64,000 nucleotides of DNA from Sideroxydans sp. (GCA_028687425.1 JAQUAD010000002.1:1-64000); one strand, 5' to 3'. Positions 28,116 to 37,946 are shown, numbered from the stretch's first letter. The notes: generated by a model not told the origin, from the sequence alone. Program-made: numbers and translations.

Positions 28116-28949
28116 TCATTCATCCACTTCAATCATGGTGTCAGATTCACTGAATAGCCAGGCGAAAGCGATACCGAAACCATAATTATGCTGCTGTTTG
28201 ACGAGGGGGCTGTCAGCGATGGCAGCCCCTTTTAATGTGTCGAACTTGATGAATCCTCCCACCCATACTTTGGAATAGCGTTTGCCGAGTGTGGCCATGA
28301 TCTGCGTGCCAGAATAGCCACCTTGTGCGGAATAGGCCGGGCGATCTGCCGTCGCATAGGTCGGTGCGACATCGTAATAATGCTGGTGATAACGCTGATC
28401 GGCGAATATGCCGCTCGCGCCGATCCCCATCCCCCAGCCGCTTCCCTTGATGTCATAGATGTCGGCGCGCAGCATGGGCTGGAACAGGATGCCGGTGTCT
28501 TGCAGCTTGGTGGTCCACACGGTACGTACGGGCAGCCGCAGGGTGAGTTCGGTGTTGTGGTCGCTGGCACGATACAGGTGCACATTGATGGAGGGGCCGA
28601 TCTCGAAACTGGGGTCGAGGTCTGGCATGCCGCGCCGTGCCTCGATCGCGCCGCTGTTTACGGGGATGGAGCCGCTCAGGCTGAAATCGAGCTCGGCGAG
28701 GTCGCTCTGGTAAAGCATGCCACGCACACGACCGCGATCGATTTTCAGAAACTCCCCGCGATATTGCACATAGGGAATGGGTAGCAGATAGGTTTTATAT
28801 TCACTCGATCCGCGGTAATACGGGAAAGTGAACGTCGCCAGTCCGCCGCCGGCTTCCCATAACGGAAGCTTCTCGGCATATGCAGGCGTGGTGAAGAAGC
28901 TGATGCCTGCGAGAACGGCGGTGATGAGCCGGTGTATTGGATTCTTCAT
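28116..28949 (-). CDS. MipA/OmpV family outer-membrane protein
   Basis: Signal peptide; LPLWEAGGGLATFTFPYYRGSSEYKTYLLPIPYVQYRGEFLKIDR; beta-barrel-like. Confidence 0.88.
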   Translation of the reverse strand: MKNPIHRLITAVLAGISFFTTPAYAEKLPLWEAGGGLATFTFPYYRGSSEYKTYLLPIPYVQYRGEFLKIDRGRVRGMLYQSDLAELDFSLSGSIPVNSGAIEARRGMPDLDPSFEIGPSINVHLYRASDHNTELTLRLPVRTVWTTKLQDTGILFQPMLRADIYDIKGSGWGMGIGASGIFADQRYHQHYYDVAPTYATADRPAYSAQGGYSGTQIMATLGKRYSKVWVGGFIKFDTLKGAAIADSPLVKQQHNYGFGIAFAWLFSESDTMIEVDE

Positions 28950-29069
28950 GCTGTGATGGCTGTGTTCAATTGTTGGGGGCAGTTTCGGATCATCTTCCTA
29001 AGCCAGGACAGGTATCATGCTCCTCCGAATTACATGATCACAACTTTCATGAGTTGAATCGAGGTGACG

Positions 29070-29372
29070 ATGTTTATCGCAATGAACAGATTCAAAATCA
29101 AACCCGGCCACGAACAGGATTTTATCGATATCTGGAAAGGCCGGGATTCACACCTTCACACCGTTCCGGGTTTCATCGAATTCCATCTGTTGCAGGGGGC
29201 CAGCACAGATGATTTCACGCTGTTCTCCTCTCACGCTAAATGGGATTCTCGCGATGCTTTCGAGGCATGGACAAAATCCGAAGCCTTCAGGAAGGCACAT
29301 GCCAGTGCGGGAGGTCGTAAAGATATTTACCTGGGGCCGCCGCAGCTCGAATGCTTTGAGGTTGTTTTGTAG
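29070..29372 (+). CDS. Antibiotic biosynthesis monooxygenase-fold protein (IsdG/HmoA-like)
   Basis: MFIAMNRFKIKPGHEQDFIDIWKGRDSHLHTVPGFIEFHLLQG. Confidence 0.82.
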   Translation: MFIAMNRFKIKPGHEQDFIDIWKGRDSHLHTVPGFIEFHLLQGASTDDFTLFSSHAKWDSRDAFEAWTKSEAFRKAHASAGGRKDIYLGPPQLECFEVVL

Positions 29373-29409
29373 ACAATCCAAGGGGGCAGCTTCGCAGTAA
29401 CCTTCCAAA

Positions 29410-29429
29410 CATCGCCCACTCGGGCGATG
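29410..29429 (+). terminator. Dispersed hairpin, variant copy
   Basis: CATCGCCC-ACTC-GGGCGATG then TTTGTTTT, 38 nt after the upstream stop. Confidence 0.65.
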
Positions 29430-29454
29430 TTTGTTTTCAGGCCCACGAAATCAC

Positions 29455-30450
29455 TTACTGGATAAGTCCCGCGTACAGGAAGTAACCGTATGCCGCGACT
29501 AGTGCACCACCGCCGATGCGCGGGATGCGCCCGAGGATGCCGATGGAGAGGAAGTGCACCAGCCCAGCGCCGAGGATGAGGTAGGTGCCCAGCTGGAACG
29601 AGTCTGGCAGCTGTATCGGGTTGAACAGGGCGAACAGGCCGATGCACATGGGGATGCAGATGTGACCGTCGCCGATCTGCGAGCTGACGACGATGTCGGT
29701 GCGGCCAATGGTGGCGTAGTAGAGCGCGATTAAGGCGTTGGGCAGCACCATGAGGATGCCGCTGAACCAGCCGATCTTGGCGAAGCTGAATACGGGATTG
29801 TTGGAGGTGGTGACCCAGTTCACGAGGTTGTCGACGGAGTAATAGATGCCATAGGCGGCGAGGCCGATGAGCGCGAGGTCGATGACGATGGTCCAGTGGG
29901 TGCTGCGGTTCTTGCGGATGTTGTCCTTGAGCACTTCGAACACGTGCAGGATCTGCCAGAACACGAACAGGGCGACGAGGATGAGGCCGTCGTAGAAGTT
30001 CAGTTCTCCGTCGCTGCCCAGCGCCCACAGCGTGCCGGTGAACAGGAACAGGGCGATCAGGGTGACGAGCAGGTTGAGGCGGTTGATGCGCGCGAACTCC
30101 GCCTGCTTCTGTTTGCTCTTTTCTTTTGCCACGACGGCGGCGGAGCCGAACAGGGCGGTGAGGCCGAGGATGAGGGTGAGGTTGGTGACGTTGTTGACCA
30201 GGCTGTTCTCGATGACAGCGCCGCCGTTGCTGGCGGACTTGCTCATGACCAGCGCGAACATCAGGTTCGCGAAGCCGGAGCAGTAGGGCATGATGAGGGT
30301 GCCGAGCACGGTGCCTTCGAAGCCTTTGCTTTCCATGACATGCAGCCGCCAGATCATCAGTGCGTTCGCCAGCGCGAAAATGAGCAGCAGGGACAGCGGA
30401 TGGTCTAGGTAGGGGAGGGCGGTGGCCAGGCTAGGGAGTTCGTTTGGCAC
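29455..30450 (-). CDS. Sodium/calcium exchanger (CaCA) family membrane protein
   Basis: SGFANLMFALVMSKSASNGGAVIENSLVNNVTNLTLILGL and PNALIALYYATIGRTDIVVSSQIGDGHICIPMCIGLF alpha repeats. Confidence 0.82.
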   Translation of the reverse strand: MPNELPSLATALPYLDHPLSLLLIFALANALMIWRLHVMESKGFEGTVLGTLIMPYCSGFANLMFALVMSKSASNGGAVIENSLVNNVTNLTLILGLTALFGSAAVVAKEKSKQKQAEFARINRLNLLVTLIALFLFTGTLWALGSDGELNFYDGLILVALFVFWQILHVFEVLKDNIRKNRSTHWTIVIDLALIGLAAYGIYYSVDNLVNWVTTSNNPVFSFAKIGWFSGILMVLPNALIALYYATIGRTDIVVSSQIGDGHICIPMCIGLFALFNPIQLPDSFQLGTYLILGAGLVHFLSIGILGRIPRIGGGALVAAYGYFLYAGLIQ

Positions 30451-30600
30451 AGTCGGCAGTCGGAAATTTTGTGCGCGGGATTATGGTTGCAGGGCTGGTC
30501 GACGTCAATTTGGGGAAGTGGCGCCGGGCGGCCGCTTTGCTTTGGCATCGCCAGGGCGGTTTGGGTACACTGCACGCCTACAGGAAACGGATGGATTTCG

Positions 30601-31161
30601 ATGAACGATACAGTCACTCAGGCGATGCAGGAAGCCGAGGCTGCGAATGCAGCGGCGCAGCGCATCGTGCGTCATTTTCAGGGCAAGGGCTTTACCCGCA
30701 TCACCGAGGCGATGATCCTGCATATCCGCCACATCGCGGGCGAACGTGCGGAAGTCGACGAGGCTTTCGAGGTGGCCCATAAGCAAGGGCGGGTGCCGCC
30801 GCTGAGCATGTATTTCACCATCCATTCCTATGGGCATTATTCCGAATTCCGCAGCTTCGATGAGGCCAAGGCTGCACTGGGCAACGATTTCACGCTGACG
30901 CTGATCCATGACATCCCGCAGGTGTTCTTCGAACCGGCACCGGTCATGGCCGACGATCCGCTGGCGACCGGCACGAAATACGATGTGATCATGAAGGTGT
31001 GGGATAACGTCGAAGGATGCGCAATAGCCATCCTGCTGAACGACCCCGATGCGTCGTTCGTCGATTACATCGGCACCCATCCCGGCGCGGAATGGCAAAA
31101 GATCATGGGCGACCTGGTGGTGGCTTCGACTTCGTTGAGTGATGCCTTCTCGCTGGACTGA
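30601..31161 (+). CDS. Conserved hypothetical protein
   Basis: 186-aa ORF with upstream leader; no recognised motif. Confidence 0.65.
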   Translation: MNDTVTQAMQEAEAANAAAQRIVRHFQGKGFTRITEAMILHIRHIAGERAEVDEAFEVAHKQGRVPPLSMYFTIHSYGHYSEFRSFDEAKAALGNDFTLTLIHDIPQVFFEPAPVMADDPLATGTKYDVIMKVWDNVEGCAIAILLNDPDASFVDYIGTHPGAEWQKIMGDLVVASTSLSDAFSLD

Positions 31162-31260
31162 ACGGGACAGCATCGAATCAGAGAAGGCTGCGTCCAATGG
31201 TATTAGTCATCATATGGAGCAGCCTATGTTTTCTGGGGAATAACTGCGCAGGAGCCAACA

Positions 31261-32007
31261 ATGACCATTGAATCACAAGCAGACATCGACGCACTGCAAC
31301 GCATAGGCCGTATCGTGTCGCTCACCCTGCACAAGATGCTCGATGCTATTGAGCCGGGCATGACAACGGCGGAGCTGGATGCCATTGGGGCGAGGCTGCT
31401 TGCTGGATTCGGCGCACGTTCTGCGCCGCAGCTTGCCTATGATTTTCCGGGCGCGACCTGCATCAGTGTGAACGAGCAGGCAGCCCATGGCGTGCCGGGG
31501 AATCGCATCATCAATGCTGGCGACCTGGTAAACGTGGATGTCTCTGCGGAACTGGATGGCTATTTTGCGGACACGGGGGGCACCAAGGTCGTGCCGCCCA
31601 GCTCTCCGATCAAGACCAGACTCTGCCATGCGACGCGCACTGCATTGTCCGAGGCGATCAAGGTCACCAGGGCAGGGCAGCCGCTCAACCGGATCGGCAG
31701 GGCGATAGAACAAGTCGCGAATACGCATCGCTTGAGGATCATCGAGAACCTTGGCGGTCATGGGGTAGGTAGAGCCATCCACGAAGAGCCTGAGCACATT
31801 CTGGGTTTCTACGACCCGCGCGACCAGCGCGTTCTCAAGGAAGGTATGGTCATTGCCATTGAGCCTTTCCTGTCCACCAAGAGCAGGATGGTTGCCGAGG
31901 CTGACGATGGCTGGACGCTGGTGGGCAAGCCGGGAAATTTCTCTGCCCAATTCGAGCACACCTTGATCGTTACCCGTAGCGAGCCGATCGTGGTTACGGT
32001 TCACTGA
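31261..32007 (+). CDS. map: Type I methionine aminopeptidase
   Basis: AHGVPGNRII; VNVDVSAELDGYFADTGGT; GGHGVG; IEPF; FSAQFEHTLIVT metal ligands present. Confidence 0.93.
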   Translation: MTIESQADIDALQRIGRIVSLTLHKMLDAIEPGMTTAELDAIGARLLAGFGARSAPQLAYDFPGATCISVNEQAAHGVPGNRIINAGDLVNVDVSAELDGYFADTGGTKVVPPSSPIKTRLCHATRTALSEAIKVTRAGQPLNRIGRAIEQVANTHRLRIIENLGGHGVGRAIHEEPEHILGFYDPRDQRVLKEGMVIAIEPFLSTKSRMVAEADDGWTLVGKPGNFSAQFEHTLIVTRSEPIVVTVH

Positions 32008-32070
32008 TACATGAATCGCAATGATTGGTGGGAACAGTGGATAGTGGAAGCAAGGCAATCGTTATTTGAT

Positions 32071-32090
32071 CATCGCCCGCAAGGGCGATG
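32071..32090 (+). terminator. Dispersed GNRA-loop hairpin
   Basis: CATCGCCC-GCAA-GGGCGATG then CTCTTTT, between map and next gene. Confidence 0.65.
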
Positions 32091-32109
32091 CTCTTTTCAA
32101 GAGCATTGA

Positions 32110-32805
32110 ATGACAGCAAAGCGCAAAAACACCTGGCTCAGCTGGAGCAGCGGCAAGGACAGCGCCTGGGCGTTGCAGATGCTGCGCCAGTCGGATGAAT
32201 ACGCAGTCAGCGGCTTGTTCACCACCATCAACATGGCGTTCGACCGGGTGGCGATGCATGCGGTGCGTGTCGATCTGCTGCGCGCGCAGGCGCAGGCAGT
32301 GGGACTGCCGCTGTACCTGATCGAGATTCCCTATCCGTGTTCGGACGCGCAATACGCCGCTGCGATGGCGGACTTTGTGGCGCGTGCGCAAAGCGAGGGT
32401 GTGCAGTGCATGGCGTTCGGCGATCTGTATCTGGAGGATGTGCGCCGCTACCGCGAGGAGCGCATGCAGGGCACGGGCATCGCGCCGGTGTTCCCGCTGT
32501 GGGGCAAGCCGACGCGCGCCTTGCTGGATGAGATGCTGGCCGGCGGGCTGCGTGCCTGTCTGACCTGCGTCGATCCGCGTGTGCTGCCTGCGGCGTTCGC
32601 GGGGTGCGAGCTGGATGCGGCCCTTGTCGAAAGCATGCCTGATGGCATCGACCCCTGCGGCGAGAAGGGCGAGTTCCATACTTTTGTGTTCGATGGTCCG
32701 ATGTTCAGGCATCCGCTGGCGGTGGCGCCGGGCGAGGTGGTAACGCGCGATGGGTTTGTGTTTGCCGACTTCAGTCCGGCAGCAGCGGGCGCTGTTGCGC
32801 CGTAG
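32110..32805 (+). CDS. Diphthine-ammonia-ligase-like PP-loop ATPase (DUF71/Dph6 family)
   Basis: TWLSWSSGKDSAWALQML PP-loop; GDLYLEDVRRYREERMQGTGIAPVFPLWG. Confidence 0.87.
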   Translation: MTAKRKNTWLSWSSGKDSAWALQMLRQSDEYAVSGLFTTINMAFDRVAMHAVRVDLLRAQAQAVGLPLYLIEIPYPCSDAQYAAAMADFVARAQSEGVQCMAFGDLYLEDVRRYREERMQGTGIAPVFPLWGKPTRALLDEMLAGGLRACLTCVDPRVLPAAFAGCELDAALVESMPDGIDPCGEKGEFHTFVFDGPMFRHPLAVAPGEVVTRDGFVFADFSPAAAGAVAP

Positions 32806-32821
32806 TTTGATCGTATAAAAA

Positions 32822-32843
32822 GGTGGGGGCGTTTGCCCCCACC
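32822..32843 (-). terminator. Rho-independent terminator between convergent genes
   Basis: GGTGGGGGC-gttt-GCCCCCACC; on the minus strand followed by TTTTTAT. Confidence 0.8.
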
Positions 32844-32869
32844 CTCATTGCCTGGTCCTGGCTGCCGGT

Positions 32870-33259
32870 TCAGTGTAGTTGTTCATGCAGGCACAGGTAG
32901 TTGCCCTCGGTGTCCTTGAACCACGCTGCCTTTTCCGATTCCATCGAACAGATGTGGTTGACCGTCTTGAGGTTGGGTCTGTTGTAGTCTTCGAAGCGGA
33001 TGCCTTCGCCTTCGAGTTCCTTGATCACCCTCTCGATGCCTTGCACCTCGAAGCTCATCACCGTGTAGTCAGACTTGGTGCCTTCGGGCTTGGGCGTCAG
33101 TGCGATATGGTCGCCTTTGCCGCAGGCGAACATGTAGTTGCCTTCGGCGGCGAAACCTTCCGGCTTGAGTCCCAGCTTGCCGCCATAGAATTTGCGCGCC
33201 CGATCCATGTTCATCACCGGGAGGATGGTGGTTACGCCAGCATGTGTTAATGAAGTCAT
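32870..33259 (-). CDS. VOC (glyoxalase/bleomycin-resistance) family protein
   Basis: TTILPVMNMDRARKFYGGKLGLKPEGF; start at 33259 with upstream RBS. Confidence 0.88.
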   Translation of the reverse strand: MTSLTHAGVTTILPVMNMDRARKFYGGKLGLKPEGFAAEGNYMFACGKGDHIALTPKPEGTKSDYTVMSFEVQGIERVIKELEGEGIRFEDYNRPNLKTVNHICSMESEKAAWFKDTEGNYLCLHEQLH

Positions 33260-33690
33260 TTTCGTCTCCTGAAATGTTGGGGGAATGCGATGTACGGCCG
33301 CTGTGTTCTGGCCGACATTGCGTTGCGAGTGGTGGGCAGCTTCGGTCTGCCCGGGGTGGGAAGTGCATGCTGTGCAGCATGTTTCAGTTATGCGCCAGAC
33401 GGGCCGTGAACTGCCATTCAGGTGACGCATGGCCTGGATGGAGGGGCACATTATTGCGCTGTGGACGGAAGAAAAAAACCCGTTTGTGAGTGTATATATT
33501 GGGCACTGAACGCCGCTCGCAATGCGTGCTGGCAGCAGCGCGCTTGCGAATCCGCACCACATGGTTTTCAGTTCGCGGACGGGGTGGATGGAAAGGGCTT
33601 GAAGGAATTCGCGCAAAGGTACAAAGTGCAAGGCGTGTAGCCGTTCCGCGCGGCTGACTTAAGCTGATTCACTTCTGATGGAGGTCGATC

Positions 33691-34077
33691 ATGTTCTCAC
33701 CTGTCACTATCCCTTTCGGGGCAAAGATGCTTTTCAATACGGCCACGATCAAGCCCGATGTGCCTTTCGAGGATGTCGAGGTGGCGCTGGCCGAGATGTG
33801 CAATGTGGTGAAGGATACCTACGGCGGCGACAGGGGCGGTTTCATTGCCGGCCAGGTGTATGAGTTCTCAGGTTTTGTTTCGGACGAGGGCAGCCTGAGC
33901 GATTCGAGATCGGCCAGGAAACATATCGCGATCGTTACTTACTGGAAGTCTTTCGAGGAGCATGAACGGTCACACGCGGACAAGGCGTTCAAGGAGAAAT
34001 TCGCGGCCCTCGCGGAGCTGTGTGTGGAGAGCAAGGAGCTGGGTTACGACATGCTCTGGCAAGGGGCGCTGGAATAG
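33691..34077 (+). CDS. Conserved hypothetical (possible ABM-like fold)
   Basis: 128-aa ORF; HIAIVTYWKSFEEHERSHADKAFKEKFAAL. Confidence 0.65.
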   Translation: MFSPVTIPFGAKMLFNTATIKPDVPFEDVEVALAEMCNVVKDTYGGDRGGFIAGQVYEFSGFVSDEGSLSDSRSARKHIAIVTYWKSFEEHERSHADKAFKEKFAALAELCVESKELGYDMLWQGALE

Positions 34078-34153
34078 ACTTTTCTGGATACGGAGGTGCA
34101 CCGGTCGCTAGTCCTGGTGCCGGGTGTGGTCGATCAATCCAAAGGAGAGCACC

Positions 34154-35155
34154 ATGGGCAGCAAGGATGTCGAAGGCACCAGACTGCAATCTGCTGCGAT
34201 CACGATGAATCCCGGCCTGCAAGCATCCATCGCCAGACAGCGCAAGATACTGAAAGGCTGGCTCGCGTCCTCGCTTTCCATCATCGCGGAAGAGTGCGTG
34301 CCGGTGTGGCCGCAGCGCGCGGCGCTGGAAAGCAGGCTGCTGGCAGGCATGAGCGAGTTGCCTTACTGCAAGTATCTCTACCTGCTGGATACCAAAGCGC
34401 AGCAGATCACGTCCAATGCTTACCGCGGCGGGCTGATGGAGAAGCAGTTCGGCCGCGACCGCAGCCACCGCCCGTATATTGCCGAGGCACTGGCCGGCAG
34501 CGACTTTTCCCTTTCCGATGCCTACATCAGCCAGAACCTGCAGCGGCCTTCGCTGACGGCGATACAGGCGGTGCGCGATGCGCAGGACAAGCTGCTGGGC
34601 TATCTGGGGGCGGACTTCGACCTGCGCGAATTGCCCGCGACACAGGCGATCTATACCCAGCCCGGGCAGTGGATGCAGCTCAAGGGCGATCCGGCGATAC
34701 GTGGTGGACTGTTCCATCAGCAACGTGCGGAAAGCCTGATGGACAAGCAAATCGATACCGTGTTGCAGGTGATCAACGAGCTGATCACGGTACACGGGGT
34801 GTTCCACGCCAAACTGCATTTCTCCAGCTCGCGCGCGACGCTCTGGGAAGTGAACGATCCTTTCCGCTTCCGGCTGCATGGCATCGACGATCTGGCCAGC
34901 CCCGATCTTTGTCTGGCTTACCCGCATGTGGCTTATCCTGCCGACGCGGCGATCCCGGCGAAAGCGGTGGCGGGGATACTCAAAAGCTTCCGCGAGCTGC
35001 GTTTCATGGACGAGACGATCTATCTGCGTTCGGGCATGCTCAATATCTTCAACGGCATGGTCGCGCTGACCTTTTCATGCGATGGCACGCACTACATGCC
35101 CTGGCAGGATCTGGCGCACAGGAAGCTGGATTTCCTGTCGGGTGATACGACGTAG
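34154..35155 (+). CDS. PDC/Cache-like sensor domain protein without evident TM segments
   Basis: FGRDRSHRPYIAEALAGSDFSLSDAYIS...AVRDAQDKLLGYLGADFDL resembles PDC sensor signature. Confidence 0.72.
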   Translation: MGSKDVEGTRLQSAAITMNPGLQASIARQRKILKGWLASSLSIIAEECVPVWPQRAALESRLLAGMSELPYCKYLYLLDTKAQQITSNAYRGGLMEKQFGRDRSHRPYIAEALAGSDFSLSDAYISQNLQRPSLTAIQAVRDAQDKLLGYLGADFDLRELPATQAIYTQPGQWMQLKGDPAIRGGLFHQQRAESLMDKQIDTVLQVINELITVHGVFHAKLHFSSSRATLWEVNDPFRFRLHGIDDLASPDLCLAYPHVAYPADAAIPAKAVAGILKSFRELRFMDETIYLRSGMLNIFNGMVALTFSCDGTHYMPWQDLAHRKLDFLSGDTT

Positions 35156-35183
35156 CGTTCGGCAATAAATCGAAGGAGAGAAT

Positions 35184-35504
35184 GTGAAAATCAGAACGAT
35201 GTTGTTTGCCTGGGTGTTGGCCGGGGCGTTCAGCGACCCCGCATTGGCAAGCGGGGCGGACTGCGCGAATAGCTTCTACAAGATGATCGCCACGGAACTG
35301 GCAGCTGCGGATCGTCAGCAGGGGCACCCCAAGCCCGACTTCGACAGCCTCGGGGAGATCAAGGACATCGGCATGGCGCAGCTCGAAGACAAGGTGAGCC
35401 AATGGCCCGAGGATGCGACCTTCTCGATCAGCGTGCTGGACGATCACATCGCCGTGGCGATCTTTTGTCCGGGCATGATGAAAAAATGGGAGTGGCGTCC
35501 ATGA
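35184..35504 (+). CDS. Small secreted hypothetical protein
   Basis: Signal peptide MKIRTMLFAWVLAGAFSDPALA; GGAGAG RBS. Confidence 0.65.
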   Translation: MKIRTMLFAWVLAGAFSDPALASGADCANSFYKMIATELAAADRQQGHPKPDFDSLGEIKDIGMAQLEDKVSQWPEDATFSISVLDDHIAVAIFCPGMMKKWEWRP

Positions 35505-35779
35505 AATACGAGATCAGGAAGAACGAAGACGGCATCGATATCGCGGTCGCCGATGTGGCGAACCAGCAGCAGGGATTGCTGGCAGCCTTCCGCGAGTGTC
35601 AGGAGGGACGCTGCTCCTGTCCGACCGAGGAATACAAGAAGCTGGATACGCTGGAAATCTCGCAGAGCGAAGCCGGACTGGCGTTGCACCTGAAGGCCAG
35701 GGACGGCGAGGTGTTCGACAGTGCGGAGATCGAGAAGTGCTTGAACTACACAGCCGGGCGTTTGAGGGATGCGACCTGA
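35501..35779 (+). CDS. Small Cys-containing hypothetical protein, coupled to upstream gene
   Basis: ATGA overlap at 35501; CQEGRCSCPTEEYKKLD. Confidence 0.65.
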   Translation: MKYEIRKNEDGIDIAVADVANQQQGLLAAFRECQEGRCSCPTEEYKKLDTLEISQSEAGLALHLKARDGEVFDSAEIEKCLNYTAGRLRDAT

Positions 35780-35836
35780 TCGCCGGGTGCCATGATGCTT
35801 CGGGTTTTGTGACCTGCTTTTCGAGTGGAGGATGTG

Positions 35837-36679
35837 ATGAGGATAGTTCGCCTGTTTGCATGCATCGTTGTACTCATTTCCGCGGTGCTTTCCGGTTGCG
35901 CAAGCAGCGGACCGTCGCCGGATGTGATGCGCGCAGAGGTCGCGGGTTATCAATTGCCGCGCATGCCTGCCGGGGGTAAGGCGATCGTTTATGTCGTGTT
36001 CGAGGAGGACTACTACGATATGGCGGCGTTCGATGTGTTCCTCGACGGTCAGGAGACAGCGTCCAGAGTCGGGCGCAATCACGGCGGACAATATTTCTTC
36101 TTCGAGATGGCACCGGGCGAACACAAGCTCTTTTCCAGGGGAGAAAAGTGGGCGGAGCTGGCCGTTTCCGCCAAGGCGGGCGAGGTCATCTTCATCCGGC
36201 AGGAACTGGTGTTCGGGATGATGGCCGCGCGCGTCAATCTGTTGCGACTGGATGAGGTGGAGGGGAAGTATTACGTCAGCAAGCTGAAACGCGGTGAGGC
36301 TGTTCAACCGCTGGCTACGAACCGGCCTGCGACTTCGGCACAGGGAACGACTGCAGGGACGGCGGTGAGCGATACTTTCATCGGGATTGTCACGGGCGGC
36401 AACATGGCGAAGGGAATAGGCTTCTCCAACCTCAATGTAAAGCTCTTTGTTACACCTGCTGAGGGCGGGCCGGTAGTGTTCTTTGTCAGATCCGACTCGA
36501 AGGTCTACGATGCCGGCGGCAGGGAGATAGACTACCTCGAAGCCTCAAGGACCAAGGGAAAGAAAGTCGAGATACGGTATTTCGTGATTCAGGACGCCAC
36601 GGGCGGAGAGCCTGGCCGTAGCGACTTTGCCTATGAGATCGGCGAGAAAGGCGCGCGGACTTTGCACATCCTGGAATGA
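35837..36679 (+). CDS. DUF2846-like lipoprotein
   Basis: Lipobox VLSGCASS; GKAIVYVVFEEDYYDMAAFDVFLDG; HGGQYFFFEMAPGEHKL. Confidence 0.77.
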   Translation: MRIVRLFACIVVLISAVLSGCASSGPSPDVMRAEVAGYQLPRMPAGGKAIVYVVFEEDYYDMAAFDVFLDGQETASRVGRNHGGQYFFFEMAPGEHKLFSRGEKWAELAVSAKAGEVIFIRQELVFGMMAARVNLLRLDEVEGKYYVSKLKRGEAVQPLATNRPATSAQGTTAGTAVSDTFIGIVTGGNMAKGIGFSNLNVKLFVTPAEGGPVVFFVRSDSKVYDAGGREIDYLEASRTKGKKVEIRYFVIQDATGGEPGRSDFAYEIGEKGARTLHILE

Positions 36680-36731
36680 CTGAATTCCTGCCGCGGTCGA
36701 TGTGGCGCTTGCATCGCGGTCGATAGCCCGC

Positions 36732-36768
36732 GTAGGGCGCAATAACCAACAAAAATTGTGCCGTATGC
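36732..36768. repeat. Intergenic palindromic repeat, third copy of 7171-type element
   Basis: CGTAGGGCGCAATAACCAACAAAAATTGTGCCGTATG. Confidence 0.7.
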
Positions 36769-36842
36769 TGATACCCACGGCCGAGGAGTTTTCTGTTCTA
36801 CAATCATCCCCAGATTTAATATGGGGATAAGCAGGAGCAAAA

Positions 36843-37400
36843 ATGCGAATGACACAGCTGACTCTTAAGTCGACTATATTGGCGATGTCTCTTATGATGG
36901 TGGCGATCCCGGCACATTGCGGCGTCTATAAATGGGTGGATGAAGAAGGGCGGGCGCACTATTCGGAGCAGCCGCCTAAGCAGGGTAAACACACCCAGTT
37001 GCATGTAAAGCCCGCCCCAGAAATTCCTCAAAACAAATCGATCGATTTCGCATCCCAAAATCTCTCTCGTTTGTGCGATAAACAATCACCTTGGTTCAAC
37101 GCTCAGCAGTGCGATATGCAACGCCAGTACGATGGGGGGATGGAAAACATGCGCGCTCGACAGCAGGCGGATGCTCTTGCCGCGAAGAAAAGGAACGAAG
37201 CTGACCGGAAGCATTACAGAGACATGGAAGAAAAAATAGCCGCCGATGCAAAAGCTCGTGATGATGAACTGGTCGCGGAGTGCAAACGCAATCGCGAGGT
37301 TTACTGTGATAAGGGAGTGGAGCGGATCAAGTCTGAGCAGTCGATGCGCAAGTTCGATGAGGAGATTGCTCGAAAGAAGCGCTACTCTTATGGATATTAG
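36843..37400 (+). CDS. DUF4124-like periplasmic protein
   Basis: Signal peptide; GVYKWVDEEGRAHYSEQPP. Confidence 0.87.
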   Translation: MRMTQLTLKSTILAMSLMMVAIPAHCGVYKWVDEEGRAHYSEQPPKQGKHTQLHVKPAPEIPQNKSIDFASQNLSRLCDKQSPWFNAQQCDMQRQYDGGMENMRARQQADALAAKKRNEADRKHYRDMEEKIAADAKARDDELVAECKRNREVYCDKGVERIKSEQSMRKFDEEIARKKRYSYGY

Positions 37401-37499
37401 CGTTCAATCCAAAGGGGCGACATCAGCAAAGGCAGCAGAATCGAATTGTTTTAGTGTGATACTGGCTTCATCGAGCGCTGAATCAAAAGGAGGCAGACC

Positions 37500-37946
37500 A
37501 TGAGCACAGGCACTATCCGTCTTCACCGCGTACTCCGCACCCAGCCGGCACGTATCTACAAGGCCTTTCTGGATGCGGAGGCGCTTCCCAAGTGGTTGCC
37601 GCCCTACGGCTTCACCTGCAAGGTCGAGCACATTGATGCCCGGGTGGGCGGCACGTTCAGGATGTCGTTCACGAACTTCTCCACCGGCAAGGGCGAATCG
37701 TTCGGCGGCGCGTATCTCGAACTCGTTCCCGCGCAGAAGATCAGTTATTCGGACAAGTTCGACGATCCGAACCTGCCCGGTGAGATGAAGACCACGGTGA
37801 CGCTGACGCCAGTATCGTGCGGCACCGAGATCAACATCGTGCAGGAAGGCATCCCCGAGATGATCCCGCTGGAGATGTGTTATCTCGGCTGGCAGGAATC
37901 CCTCGCGCAGCTCGCGAATCTGGTCGAGCCGGAGATACCCGGTTGA
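37500..37946 (+). CDS. SRPBCC/AHSA1 family protein
   Basis: TIRLHRVLRTQPARIYKAFLDAEALPKWLPPYGFTCKVEHIDARVGGTFRMSF. Confidence 0.9.
   Translation: MSTGTIRLHRVLRTQPARIYKAFLDAEALPKWLPPYGFTCKVEHIDARVGGTFRMSFTNFSTGKGESFGGAYLELVPAQKISYSDKFDDPNLPGEMKTTVTLTPVSCGTEINIVQEGIPEMIPLEMCYLGWQESLAQLANLVEPEIPG

Noticed and set aside
33360-33660. Possible genes in the spacer upstream of the VOC gene (e.g. 33422..33640)
   Set aside because: No RBS or recognisable protein features; the extended VOC start is not supported either.
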